54,789 nt of DNA, taken from assembly GCA_027698105.1 (NCBI GenBank), contig JAQERH010000020.1:1-54789 (forward strand). Direction: 5' to 3'. The position numbers and the translations under genes are program-made. The stretch comes from Lachnospiraceae bacterium AM93-12TA (GTDB lineage: Bacteria > Bacillota > Clostridia > Lachnospirales > Lachnospiraceae). Under the pieces are notes generated by a model, which was not told where the DNA came from, did no database searches, and worked only from the letters and a program-made list of their open reading frames with translations. Positions 17,401-25,328 of this stretch are shown here, piece by piece (the first letter of the stretch is position 1; each line of letters opens with the position of its first letter).

Positions 17401-17720
17401 TCCTGGCAGAGGAAGGGCTGACTACAGAGTACGATCCGGAGGTAGAGAAAAAGATGACCTCCGCCTTCTCTGGAGCAGGGCCTGACAGCGCCGGTGACAG
17501 AGATGCCTATTTTGAGCAGGCGGCCCGGTTTATTATTGAGAAAGACAAGGCATCTATCGGAATGCTTCAGCGAATGTTAAAGATTGGTTTTAACAGGGCA
17601 GCCCGTATTATGGACCAGCTTGCAGAAGCCGGTATCGTAGGAGAGGATGAGGGAACCAAGCCGAGAAAGGTTCTCATGAGCGAGGAGCAGTTTGAAGAGC
17701 TGATGGAACAGGGCTATTAA
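14406..17720 (+). CDS. ftsK: DNA translocase FtsK/SpoIIIE
   Basis: The 1104-residue motor pumps DNA at the septum during division or sporulation. A basic Lys/Ser/Arg-rich tail (1-60) leads into about four membrane segments (62-220). A long acidic, Glu-rich linker of some 400 residues follows (about 240-640), and then the alpha/beta motor with Walker A GATGSGKS (773-780) and Walker B IIIIVDELADL (near 884). The C-terminal gamma winged helix (about 1035-1104) reads KOPS/SRS-like sequences. It is much longer than Bacillus SpoIIIE (about 790 residues) because of the linker. The start is GTG at 14406, nine bases from GGAGG (14392-14396). Confidence 0.95.
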   Translation: MAGTSRKKQETSEGPRSRAKNSRSKGASSGKKGTSSRTDKKSGKNTGKADTKARGSSRRREPEPEENSFILTEVAIIAVFALSVLLFLSNFHLCGVVGDFCREAMLGTFGKLGYLFPVILCVGSCFYLSNKGNRRAAMKLAASAVTLLALCGLAQLIFGGGYSEELKLLDYFKQDAVSGKGGGIVGGALVTVLCSTVGTIGAYLILLVLFAIGVVCITEKSLVGAVKRGSGRAYRYARDDMDRRREIYEERREERREERQRIREERARGIDMDAATLGGYSYEDSHRNGRYDSPEDYVLEPEQQEPLNPADIFRGSITMPGREEKKEASAETEQETLLKESSETGRAGRHTGGIHAFAEQEKLLSEAEPVYLDEMQPEEHKEEYKEEYKAEQHEVQSEIHDRTFVSRRRGSAHAEALRQEELPEPVPETEELELMKDSDFDTPAREESLLKSIYAERDTRTFAELRMEEPSEIGEFGFKGQEEEIYYEPIDADGDFIEEEVQTEGSCTEEQTDLDAEDLAGRDALAAVKEQIRETGERAMAAAALSREEDDQIVTASGKVMETDSELMQKTLERKRQETRTSAQAVRLTAAAGPAASPAGRAEPEKKQEPIRKPQPEKKPYVFPPMDLLKKGRAVAGRSEQEYKETAIKLQQTLKNFGVGVTVTNISCGPAVTRYELHPEQGVKVSKIVSLSDDIKLNLAAADIRIEAPIPGKAAVGIEVPNKETETVLLRDLLESENFKRASSKLSFAVGKDIAGQTVVTDIGKMPHLLIAGATGSGKSVCINTLIMSIIYKSAPEDVKLIMIDPKVVELSVYNGIPHLLIPVVTDPKKASGALNWAVAEMTERYQKFAKYNVRDLKGYNEKIKSIEDIEDENKPKKLPQIIIIVDELADLMMVAPGEVEDAICRLAQLARAAGIHLVIATQRPSVNVITGLIKANIPSRIAFSVSSGVDSRTIIDMNGAEKLLGKGDMLFYPQGIQKPQRVQGAFVSDQEVSRVVEFLAEEGLTTEYDPEVEKKMTSAFSGAGPDSAGDRDAYFEQAARFIIEKDKASIGMLQRMLKIGFNRAARIMDQLAEAGIVGEDEGTKPRKVLMSEEQFEELMEQGY

Positions 17721-17809
17721 AAGATACAAAGCCGGGAAAATAGAAAAAAGGGGCAGAGATACGTACCCTGCAGGGTGTTCCCGCGTATGATAAAAAGGGA
17801 GGAAGAAAA

Positions 17810-19273
17810 ATGCTGAATGACTGGTTAAAGGAGCTGAAATATGAGCTTTTGCAGGGAGAACTGGAAATTCCTGTGAAGGAGGTCGTTTACGATTCCAGAA
17901 AAGCCGGGGAGGAGACCGTGTTCGTGTGCATGAAAGGTATGAATGTGGATTCCCATGATTTTATTCCGGCAGTTTTAGCAGCAGGAACCAAGGCCTTGGT
18001 GGTGGAACATGAGGTTCCTGGCATTCCGGAAGATGTGACAGTCCTTAAAGTGGAGAACGGACGGAACGCCCTTGCCCTTCTGTCGGCAGCCCGTTTTGAT
18101 TACCCGGCGGAAAAGATGGTTACAATTGGCGTAACAGGAACCAAGGGAAAAACCACTACCACCTACATGATTAAATCGATTCTGGAGGCCTGCGGAAAAA
18201 AGGTGGGCCTGATCGGAACGAACGGAGCAGTGATCGGGGATAAGCACTATGCCACTAAGAATACAACTCCTGAATCCTATATTCTGGAGCAGTATTTCGA
18301 CGAGATGGTAAAGGCCGGCTGCGAATACATGGTGATGGAGGTATCCTCCCAGAGCTATCTGATGCACAGGGTAGACGGTTTGACCTTTGATTATGGCCTG
18401 TTTTTGAATATTTCAAGCGATCATATCGGTCCGGGAGAGCATGAGAGCTTTGAGGAGTATCTGTACTATAAAAAGCAGCTGTTAAAGAACTGCAAAACAG
18501 CCATTGTCAATGAGGATGATGAGCATTTTGATGAAATTGTCAAGGGAGCTTCCTCTAAGATTTACACCTTTTCGCTGGAACGGCCGGCAGATTTTGAAGC
18601 TTCCGGTATCCGGTATGTGACAGCCAGTGATTTTGTAGGCCTGGTATTCCAGATGATGGGTAACTATGAGCTGGAGGTAAAGGTCAGCGTACCGGGCCGG
18701 TTCAATGCTGCCAATGCTTTGGCAGCTGTGGCAGTGTGCAGCTTTTTTGACCTGTCAAAGCCTAAAGTGTCTCACGGCTTAGAGCATTTAAAGATCGACG
18801 GCCGGATGGAGATTGCATACAAATCCTCTAAAATGACAGTCATTGTAGACTATGCCCACAACGCGGTGAGCATGGAAAGCCTGTTGAGAACACTCAGAGA
18901 TTACAAGCCGAAGCGTCTGGTGTGTGTGTTTGGCTGCGGCGGAAACAGAGCCAAGGAGAGACGTTACTCTATGGGAGAGATCGGCGGTAAGCTGGCAGAT
19001 TTCTGTATTATTACAGAAGACAATTCCCGCTATGAGGACGTGCAGGATATTCTTACAGATATTAAGGTCGGTCTGTCCATGACCAGCGGAACCTATATAG
19101 AGATCCCTGATCGGAGAAAGGCCATTGAATTTGCCGTTTCCCACGCCAGAGAGGGAGATATGATTGCTATTATAGGAAAAGGACACGAGGACTATCAGGA
19201 GATTCGCGGTGTTCGCTATCCTTTCCTGGATCGCCAGGTAGTGCAGGAGACAGTGGAAAAGCTGGGGCTGTAA
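17810..19273 (+). CDS. murE: UDP-MurNAc-tripeptide ligase (MurE family), variant substrate motif
   Basis: The 487-residue Mur ligase adds the third residue to UDP-MurNAc-L-Ala-D-Glu. The ATP loop is GVTGTKGKTTT (108-118), and DYAH is at 347-350. VFGCGGNRAKERR near 373-385 is the C-terminal domain core. Two usual signatures deviate: the DNPR motif that selects meso-diaminopimelate reads DNSR (404-407), and the segment before the carbamylated lysine reads DHIGPGEHESFEEY instead of the common DYHGTMEEY. It may be the main MurE, since murF follows 55 bases on, or a MurE-like paralogue with another amino acid. The start follows GGGAGGAAG. Confidence 0.87.
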   Translation: MLNDWLKELKYELLQGELEIPVKEVVYDSRKAGEETVFVCMKGMNVDSHDFIPAVLAAGTKALVVEHEVPGIPEDVTVLKVENGRNALALLSAARFDYPAEKMVTIGVTGTKGKTTTTYMIKSILEACGKKVGLIGTNGAVIGDKHYATKNTTPESYILEQYFDEMVKAGCEYMVMEVSSQSYLMHRVDGLTFDYGLFLNISSDHIGPGEHESFEEYLYYKKQLLKNCKTAIVNEDDEHFDEIVKGASSKIYTFSLERPADFEASGIRYVTASDFVGLVFQMMGNYELEVKVSVPGRFNAANALAAVAVCSFFDLSKPKVSHGLEHLKIDGRMEIAYKSSKMTVIVDYAHNAVSMESLLRTLRDYKPKRLVCVFGCGGNRAKERRYSMGEIGGKLADFCIITEDNSRYEDVQDILTDIKVGLSMTSGTYIEIPDRRKAIEFAVSHAREGDMIAIIGKGHEDYQEIRGVRYPFLDRQVVQETVEKLGL

Positions 19274-19328
19274 CCATAGAAGAACCAGGCAGCAGACAGA
19301 ATGCATTGGAAGGCAGAGGACGAAGAAG

Positions 19329-20765
19329 ATGGAACATATAAGTGTAAAAGAGATAGCAGAGGCCGTGGGAGGCCGTCTGCTGGCAGGAGATCCCTCCTCT
19401 CTGGTAACGGGAATCAGTATTGATTCCAGAGAAGCGGGAGAGGGATGCCTGTTCGTGCCGCTGATCGGTGAAAAAAATGACGCCCATCGCTTTATTATGA
19501 CAGCTTTGTCTCAGGGGGCTGCGGCAGTATTTACCTCTGAGCACGCGGAGACTTCAGAGGAAGTCGCAGCATCCAGACAGCAGCGGCCGGAAGCTGCCTG
19601 GATTCAGGTGGATAATACAAGGCATGCTCTTCAGCTGCTGGGAGCATTTATCAGGAAAAGGCTGGTGCTTCCGCTGGTGGGCATTACAGGAAGCGTGGGA
19701 AAAACAACCACGAGAGAAATGGTTGCTGCAGCTCTTTCAGCCGGATACAGAGTGTTTAAAACGCCGGCTAACCACAACAGCCAGATTGGCGTACCGCTGA
19801 CGCTGTCCAAGATTTCAAAAGAGGATCAGATTGGTGTGCTGGAACTGGGGATGAGCGAGCCGGGAGAGATGGAGGTGATCGCAGAGATTGCAGCAGTGGA
19901 TATGGCGGTCATCACCAACGTGGGAGTCACCCACATTGAAAACCTGGGTTCCAGAGAAAACATTCTCAAGGAAAAGCTGAACATCCAAAGGGGGATGAAT
20001 CCTTCTGGCCCCCTGTTTTTAAACAGTGATAATGATCTGCTCTGCCAGGTGTCAGGCCGGGATGGCCGGGAGACGATTTATTTCGGAACCGGAGAGCAGG
20101 CTGATTACAGAGCAGTGGATATTTCCATAAAAAACGGCTGCCCTTCCTTTACCATGGTTCATGGAGACGTGCGGATTCCTGTCACTCTGTCCGTTATGGG
20201 AGAACACAATATTTTAAACGCCCTGGCAGCTCTGGCAGTGGCGGATCGAAACGGTGTTGATCTGAATGCGGCGGCAGAAAAGCTCGGAGAATTCGGAGGC
20301 TTTAAAAACCGGCAGCAGATCTATGAGGTGTCAGGCATCACTATCATCGACGACACCTATAATGCCAGTCCTGATTCCATGAAAGCAGGTATTAAGGTAC
20401 TGTCTTCTTTTGACCAGTGCCAGAGGAGAATTGCAGTTCTGGCTGATATGAAGGAGCTTGGACATGATGCAGCGCTGTTTCACCGGCAGGTGGGAGAGTT
20501 TCTGGCAGAGGAGCAGGTGGATGCCCTGATCACTTTGGGAGAGCTGGCAAGGCAGATAGGGGAGGGCGCTCTTTCCAGACGGCCGTCTCTTGCAGTGAGT
20601 TCCTTTGAGGATAAAGAGAAGATGACCCGATTCCTGGAGGATTTTCTGAAGCCGGGAGACTGTGTCCTGTTTAAGGGTTCAAACAGTATGAAGCTGGGGG
20701 AAACAGCGCTCTATTTCAGAAGCAGGGGGAAGGAACCGGAAGAGTCCGACCAGGCGAGAGGCTGA
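19329..20765 (+). CDS. murF: UDP-MurNAc-tripeptide-D-alanyl-D-alanine ligase MurF
   Basis: The 478-residue cytoplasmic ligase attaches D-Ala-D-Ala, the last step of the soluble peptidoglycan precursor. The N-terminal domain (about 1-110) carries IDSREAGEGCLFVP. The central ATP loop is GITGSVGKTTT (118-128), followed by NHNSQIGVPLT and ELGMSEPGEM, both typical of MurF rather than MurC/D/E. The C-terminal domain contains IDDTYNASPDSM. The length is usual. It lies between the MurE-like gene and priA in one direction, with short gaps. Confidence 0.95.
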   Translation: MEHISVKEIAEAVGGRLLAGDPSSLVTGISIDSREAGEGCLFVPLIGEKNDAHRFIMTALSQGAAAVFTSEHAETSEEVAASRQQRPEAAWIQVDNTRHALQLLGAFIRKRLVLPLVGITGSVGKTTTREMVAAALSAGYRVFKTPANHNSQIGVPLTLSKISKEDQIGVLELGMSEPGEMEVIAEIAAVDMAVITNVGVTHIENLGSRENILKEKLNIQRGMNPSGPLFLNSDNDLLCQVSGRDGRETIYFGTGEQADYRAVDISIKNGCPSFTMVHGDVRIPVTLSVMGEHNILNALAALAVADRNGVDLNAAAEKLGEFGGFKNRQQIYEVSGITIIDDTYNASPDSMKAGIKVLSSFDQCQRRIAVLADMKELGHDAALFHRQVGEFLAEEQVDALITLGELARQIGEGALSRRPSLAVSSFEDKEKMTRFLEDFLKPGDCVLFKGSNSMKLGETALYFRSRGKEPEESDQARG

Positions 20766-20773
20766 CAGAACGT

Positions 20774-23038
20774 ATGAAGCAGACTTTTGCAAATGTAATT
20801 ATTGATATTTCCCATGAGAAGGTGGATCGAACCTTTCAGTACATAGTGCCTGAGACATTAAAGGATAGAATTAAGGCAGGCGTGCAGGTGGAGATTCCCT
20901 TCGGAAAGGGGAATTCCCTCCGCCGCGGTTTCGTGGTGGAGGTGACGAATCAGCCGGAATTTGATATTGATAGAATGAAAGAGATAGCTGGGATTTCGCC
21001 TGACAGTGTGTCAGTGCAGTCCCAGCTTATTGAGCTTGCCTGGGAAATAAAGAAACTGTACGGATCCACCATGAACCAGGCTCTGAAAACAGTTCTGCCT
21101 GTAAAGCAGAAGACGAAGCGCAGAGAAAAGAAGACCATCCGGTGCTGTTTAACAAGAGAAGAGCTGACAAAAGCCCTTGAGGAGGCCAGAGGAAAAAGCT
21201 ATCGGGCCAGAACCAGACTGTTCGAAGCTTTTTTAGAGACAGATCAGATCCCAGGAGAGGTGGTGGAGCATCAGCTGAATATTACATCCGCCTCTTTAAA
21301 ACCTCTGATTGAAAAAGGCACTGTGGAGATTATCAGGAGAGAAATCTGCCGGGATCCGCTGAAAGGCCTCCAGAAAGAGGAGACGGGAGTGGCGTTAAAC
21401 GCTGAGCAGCAGGCTGCGGCAGAGACTTTCTGGAATTCCTATCAAAGCCGTCTGATTCAGGGGCCGGAGGGAACTTCAAATCGGCTTTCAAAAGAAAAAA
21501 CGTGGCTTCTCTATGGAATCACAGGCAGCGGAAAAACAGAGGTCTATATGGAAATGATGGACCGCGTTCTGAAAAAAGGACGTCAGGTTATTGTTCTGAT
21601 TCCTGAGATTGCCCTGACCTACCAGACGGTAATGCGTTTTTACAAACGCTTCGGAGGCAGGATTGCCATTCTCAATTCCAGGCTTTCAGCAGGAGAAAGG
21701 TATGATCAGTGGGAGCTGGCCATGAAAGGCGAGGTGGACATTATGATTGGGCCGAGATCGGCTCTTTTTGCGCCTTTTTCCAACCTGGGACTGATTGTGA
21801 TTGACGAGGAACACGAGGGGGCTTATAAGAGTGAGACTATGCCCCGGTATCACGCCAGGGAAGCAGCCATACTCAGAGCCAGGCTGTCAGGAGCAGATGT
21901 AGTTCTGGGTTCCGCCACTCCCTCCATGGAGACCTACAGCAGAGCTTTGTCAGGAGAGTATGGGATGCTGCGTCTTCAGAGCAGGGCTTTTTCAGACAGC
22001 CGACTGGCCCGGACAGAGGTGGTGGATCTGCGGGAGGAGCTAAAAACAGGCAATAAAACCATGTTCAGCCGCTGCCTTTCAGCTCACATCCAGGACAGGC
22101 TGAACCGGGGGCAGCAGGTGATGCTGTTTATGAATCGGAGAGGCTATTCAAGCTTTGTTTCCTGCCGTTCCTGCGGGGAAGCAGTCCAGTGCCCACACTG
22201 TGACGTGTCTATGACCCTTCATAAAAATGGACGCCTGTACTGCCATTACTGCGGCTATTCCCTGCCCATGCCGAAGCTGTGTCTTTCCTGTGGTTCCCCT
22301 TATATTGCAGGCTTTGGAACCGGCACTCAGAAGCTGGAGGAGATGACCAGACAGATGTTTCCAGAGGCCAGAGTGCTCAGAATGGACGCAGATACTACAG
22401 CTAAAAAGGGCGGACACGAAGAAATTCTTTCTGCTTTTGAGGCTGGGGAGGCAGATATTCTCATCGGGACGCAGATGATTGTCAAAGGACATGATTTTAA
22501 AAATGTGACGCTGGTGGGGATCATGGCGGCGGATCTTTCCCTGAACACTCCTGATTACCGATGCGCGGAGCGGACCTTTCAGCTTCTGACCCAGGCAGCA
22601 GGTCGGGCAGGCCGGGGCAGTAAGGCCGGCCATGTGGTGATTCAGACTTACCAGCCAGACCACTACAGCATTGAAACGGCGGCCAGACAGGACTACGAGG
22701 CTTTTTACAGCAGGGAGATTGCCTACCGGAAGATGATGAATTACCCGCCGGCCTGCCGTATGTCGGCTGTATTGTTTGCGGCAAAGGATGAGGCGGCACT
22801 GGACAGCTTCTGCCAGGAGGCAGAAAAAAGGATTTCCAGGATTCTGGAGGAACTTTCTGTTTCTTTCCAGTCCATCGGGCCGGTTAATGCCCCGGTCTAC
22901 AAAGTTAATGATATGTATAGAAAAATTTTATATATTAAGTGTGAAAATTGTGATATACTAGATAAAATCAGGGATAGTATGGACTTCCTGATGAAATACA
23001 GTACAGGAGCCGTTCAGGTTCAGTACGATGTGTCATAA
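20774..23038 (+). CDS. priA: Primosomal protein N' (replication restart helicase PriA)
   Basis: The 754-residue superfamily 2 helicase reloads the replisome at stalled forks. The N-terminal DNA-binding domain (1-105) is followed by helicase motifs GITGSGKT (248-255) and DEEH near 346. A zinc cluster lies between the helicase lobes (CRSCGEAVQCPHC, CHYCG, CLSCG). The late motif QAAGRAGRG and the C-terminal domain complete the protein. The start ATG is eight bases after the murF stop, suggesting coupling. All expected residues are present. Confidence 0.96.
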   Translation: MKQTFANVIIDISHEKVDRTFQYIVPETLKDRIKAGVQVEIPFGKGNSLRRGFVVEVTNQPEFDIDRMKEIAGISPDSVSVQSQLIELAWEIKKLYGSTMNQALKTVLPVKQKTKRREKKTIRCCLTREELTKALEEARGKSYRARTRLFEAFLETDQIPGEVVEHQLNITSASLKPLIEKGTVEIIRREICRDPLKGLQKEETGVALNAEQQAAAETFWNSYQSRLIQGPEGTSNRLSKEKTWLLYGITGSGKTEVYMEMMDRVLKKGRQVIVLIPEIALTYQTVMRFYKRFGGRIAILNSRLSAGERYDQWELAMKGEVDIMIGPRSALFAPFSNLGLIVIDEEHEGAYKSETMPRYHAREAAILRARLSGADVVLGSATPSMETYSRALSGEYGMLRLQSRAFSDSRLARTEVVDLREELKTGNKTMFSRCLSAHIQDRLNRGQQVMLFMNRRGYSSFVSCRSCGEAVQCPHCDVSMTLHKNGRLYCHYCGYSLPMPKLCLSCGSPYIAGFGTGTQKLEEMTRQMFPEARVLRMDADTTAKKGGHEEILSAFEAGEADILIGTQMIVKGHDFKNVTLVGIMAADLSLNTPDYRCAERTFQLLTQAAGRAGRGSKAGHVVIQTYQPDHYSIETAARQDYEAFYSREIAYRKMMNYPPACRMSAVLFAAKDEAALDSFCQEAEKRISRILEELSVSFQSIGPVNAPVYKVNDMYRKILYIKCENCDILDKIRDSMDFLMKYSTGAVQVQYDVS

Positions 23039-23086
23039 TGAAACATATTAAAGAACTAACAGGATATAGAAGGAGAGGATTCAGAT

Positions 23087-23566
23087 ATGGCAATTAGAGA
23101 AATCAGAACAATCGGGGACGAGGTTCTCAGAAAAGAATGCAAACCGGTGAAGGAGATGACTTCTCACACGGCAGAACTGATAGAGGATATGTTTGACACC
23201 ATGTATCAGGCGAATGGAGTAGGACTGGCAGCGCCTCAGATAGGGATCCGCAAGCAGATTGTAGTCATTGATGTGGAGGATGGAAACCAGTATGTGCTGA
23301 TTAATCCGGAAATCCTGGAGACCAGCGGAAGCCAGACAGGCCCGGAGGGATGTTTAAGCGTGCCCGGAAAATCCGGAACTGTAACCCGTCCTGATTATGT
23401 TAAGGTAAAAGCTTTTAATGAGAATATGGAGGAGTATATTCTGGAGGGAGAGGATCTGTTAGCCAGAGCAATCTGCCATGAGTGCGACCACCTGAGCGGA
23501 ATTTTATATGTGGATAAGGTTGAGGGCGAGCTGGAGGATGTCAGCGGAGAATTCGAGGAAGAGTAA
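23087..23566 (+). CDS. def: Peptide deformylase
   Basis: The 159-residue metalloenzyme removes the formyl group from nascent proteins. All three signature motifs are present: GVGLAAPQIG (44-53), EGCLSVPG with metal ligand Cys89, and HECDH (131-135) with ligands His131/His135 and catalytic Glu132. It is followed by fmt, the enzyme that adds the formyl group, an arrangement conserved in most bacteria. The start follows AGAAGGAGAGG. Confidence 0.97.
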   Translation: MAIREIRTIGDEVLRKECKPVKEMTSHTAELIEDMFDTMYQANGVGLAAPQIGIRKQIVVIDVEDGNQYVLINPEILETSGSQTGPEGCLSVPGKSGTVTRPDYVKVKAFNENMEEYILEGEDLLARAICHECDHLSGILYVDKVEGELEDVSGEFEEE

Positions 23567-23602
23567 TACGGGGCAGTCCATAAGCAGAAAGGGGATGCAC
23601 AC

Positions 23603-24538
23603 ATGAGATTAGTATATATGGGAACACCTGATTTTGCAGTTCCGGCTCTTGTTTCTTTAGTAGAGGCAGGCCATGAGGTGGCGGCAGTAGTAACCCAGCC
23701 GGATAAGCCTAAGGGACGCGGAAAGGCCGTTCAGATGACTCCTGTGAAAGAGAAGGCTCTGTCCTACGGGATTCCTGTTTATCAGCCGATCCGTGTAAAG
23801 AAAGATGAAGAATTTTTTAATACTTTAAAGGAGATTCAGCCGGATGCGATTGTGGTAGCTGCCTTTGGACAGATTCTCCCGAAAGAGATTTTAGATCTTC
23901 CCAAATATGGCTGCGTGAATATCCATGCTTCTCTGCTTCCCAAGTACAGAGGAGCAGCTCCTATCCAGTGGGCTGTGATTGACGGGGAGAAGGAGAGCGG
24001 TATTACCACCATGATGATGGATGTGGGGCTGGATACTGGCGATATGCTGGATCAGATCGTTATTCCGCTGGCGGAAGACGAAACAGGAGGAAGCCTGTTT
24101 GACAAGCTTTCCGAGGCTGGAGGACCGCTGATTTTAGAGACTCTTAAAAAGCTGGAAAGCGGAACAGCTGTCAGAACGCCTCAGCCGGAGACCGGGGCTA
24201 CTTATGCCGGGATGCTTGACAAGTCTCTGGGAAACATTGACTGGACTAAGAGCGCAGCAGAACTGGAGCGTTTGATCCGCGGTCTGAATCCATGGCCCAG
24301 CGCCTATACCCATTACGGATCTAAGACCATGAAACTGTGGGCAGCTGGTGTCCTTCCTGAGAATTTTGAGGGGGAGCCGGGAGAGATTGTAAAGGTTTTA
24401 AAGGACTGCTTCCTGGTAAAGACAGGAAAAGGAACTCTGGCTGTGAAAGAACTGCAGCTGGAGGGAAAGAAACGTATGGATGCAGGGGCATTTTTGAGAG
24501 GCTTTTCCTTAAAGGAAGGGGAGAGGCTGGGCATTTAA
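23603..24538 (+). CDS. fmt: Methionyl-tRNA formyltransferase
   Basis: The 311-residue enzyme transfers formyl from 10-formyl-tetrahydrofolate to Met-tRNA for initiation. The N-terminal Rossmann domain starts MRLVYMGTPDFAVPAL. The catalytic segment INHASLLP-type appears here as VNIHASLLPKYRGAAPIQWA near residue 108, and the C-terminal tRNA-binding OB domain starts at about 205. It is 36 bases downstream of def and complete. Confidence 0.97.
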   Translation: MRLVYMGTPDFAVPALVSLVEAGHEVAAVVTQPDKPKGRGKAVQMTPVKEKALSYGIPVYQPIRVKKDEEFFNTLKEIQPDAIVVAAFGQILPKEILDLPKYGCVNIHASLLPKYRGAAPIQWAVIDGEKESGITTMMMDVGLDTGDMLDQIVIPLAEDETGGSLFDKLSEAGGPLILETLKKLESGTAVRTPQPETGATYAGMLDKSLGNIDWTKSAAELERLIRGLNPWPSAYTHYGSKTMKLWAAGVLPENFEGEPGEIVKVLKDCFLVKTGKGTLAVKELQLEGKKRMDAGAFLRGFSLKEGERLGI

Positions 24539-24611
24539 AATGCAGAAAGCCATAGGGGAGAATGAGTAAAAAGGGCGATAATTTAATTTTAAGAAAGGAA
24601 GTCTTTTATTT

Positions 24612-25328
24612 ATGTACTATGGTTATGGATTTTATCCCAGGATTGATCCGACGATGATTTTGATTTTAATTGGAGTGGTTCTCTCCATGGCGGCTTCCGC
24701 CAAAGTGAACAGCACATTTTCCCGTTATTCAAGGGTTCGCTCCATGACTGGAATGACAGGAGCAGAGGCAGCTCAGAGACTGTTAAACAGTCAGGGAATC
24801 TACGATGTTACAGTACGGCGGGTGGGAGGACATCTGTCCGATCATTACGATCCCAGGAGCAAGACAGTAAATCTGTCTGACGATGTTTACAACTCCACTT
24901 CGGTGGCAGCTATTGGCGTCGCTGCCCATGAGTGCGGCCACGCCATTCAGGATGCAGTTGGATATGCGCCGTTAAAGTTCAGGGGCGCTCTGGTTCCAGT
25001 GGCTAATTTCGGTTCCCAGATATCCTGGCCGCTGATTCTGATTGGATTTTTTATCGGGGGATTTGGTTCTCCTATTGTTCAGCTGGGAATTCTGCTGTTT
25101 TCTGCAGCCGTACTTTTCCAGCTTGTGACGCTTCCAGTGGAATTTAATGCCTCTTCCAGAGCTGTGAAGCTGTTAGATGCCACTGGCATTCTTTCAGGAG
25201 ACGAGGTGGACGGCACCAGACGCGTGCTGGGAGCAGCGGCTCTTACCTATGTAGCGGCAGCAGCCGGCTCTATTTTACAGCTTCTGCGTCTGATTATACT
25301 GTTTGGAGGAAGAAGAGATAATGACTAA
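24612..25328 (+). CDS. Zinc membrane metallopeptidase (YugP-like, DUF/Peptidase_Mx)
   Basis: The 238-residue membrane protein has a hydrophobic N-terminus (about 15-32) and a zinc site HECGH in VAAHECGHAIQDA (residues 101-105), followed by two or three further hydrophobic segments. It matches the YugP family of neutral zinc metallopeptidases widespread in Firmicutes, whose targets are unknown. The gene lies inside the fmt-rsmB stretch, and its stop overlaps the rsmB start by eight bases, so it is co-transcribed with translation genes. Confidence 0.9.
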   Translation: MYYGYGFYPRIDPTMILILIGVVLSMAASAKVNSTFSRYSRVRSMTGMTGAEAAQRLLNSQGIYDVTVRRVGGHLSDHYDPRSKTVNLSDDVYNSTSVAAIGVAAHECGHAIQDAVGYAPLKFRGALVPVANFGSQISWPLILIGFFIGGFGSPIVQLGILLFSAAVLFQLVTLPVEFNASSRAVKLLDATGILSGDEVDGTRRVLGAAALTYVAAAAGSILQLLRLIILFGGRRDND

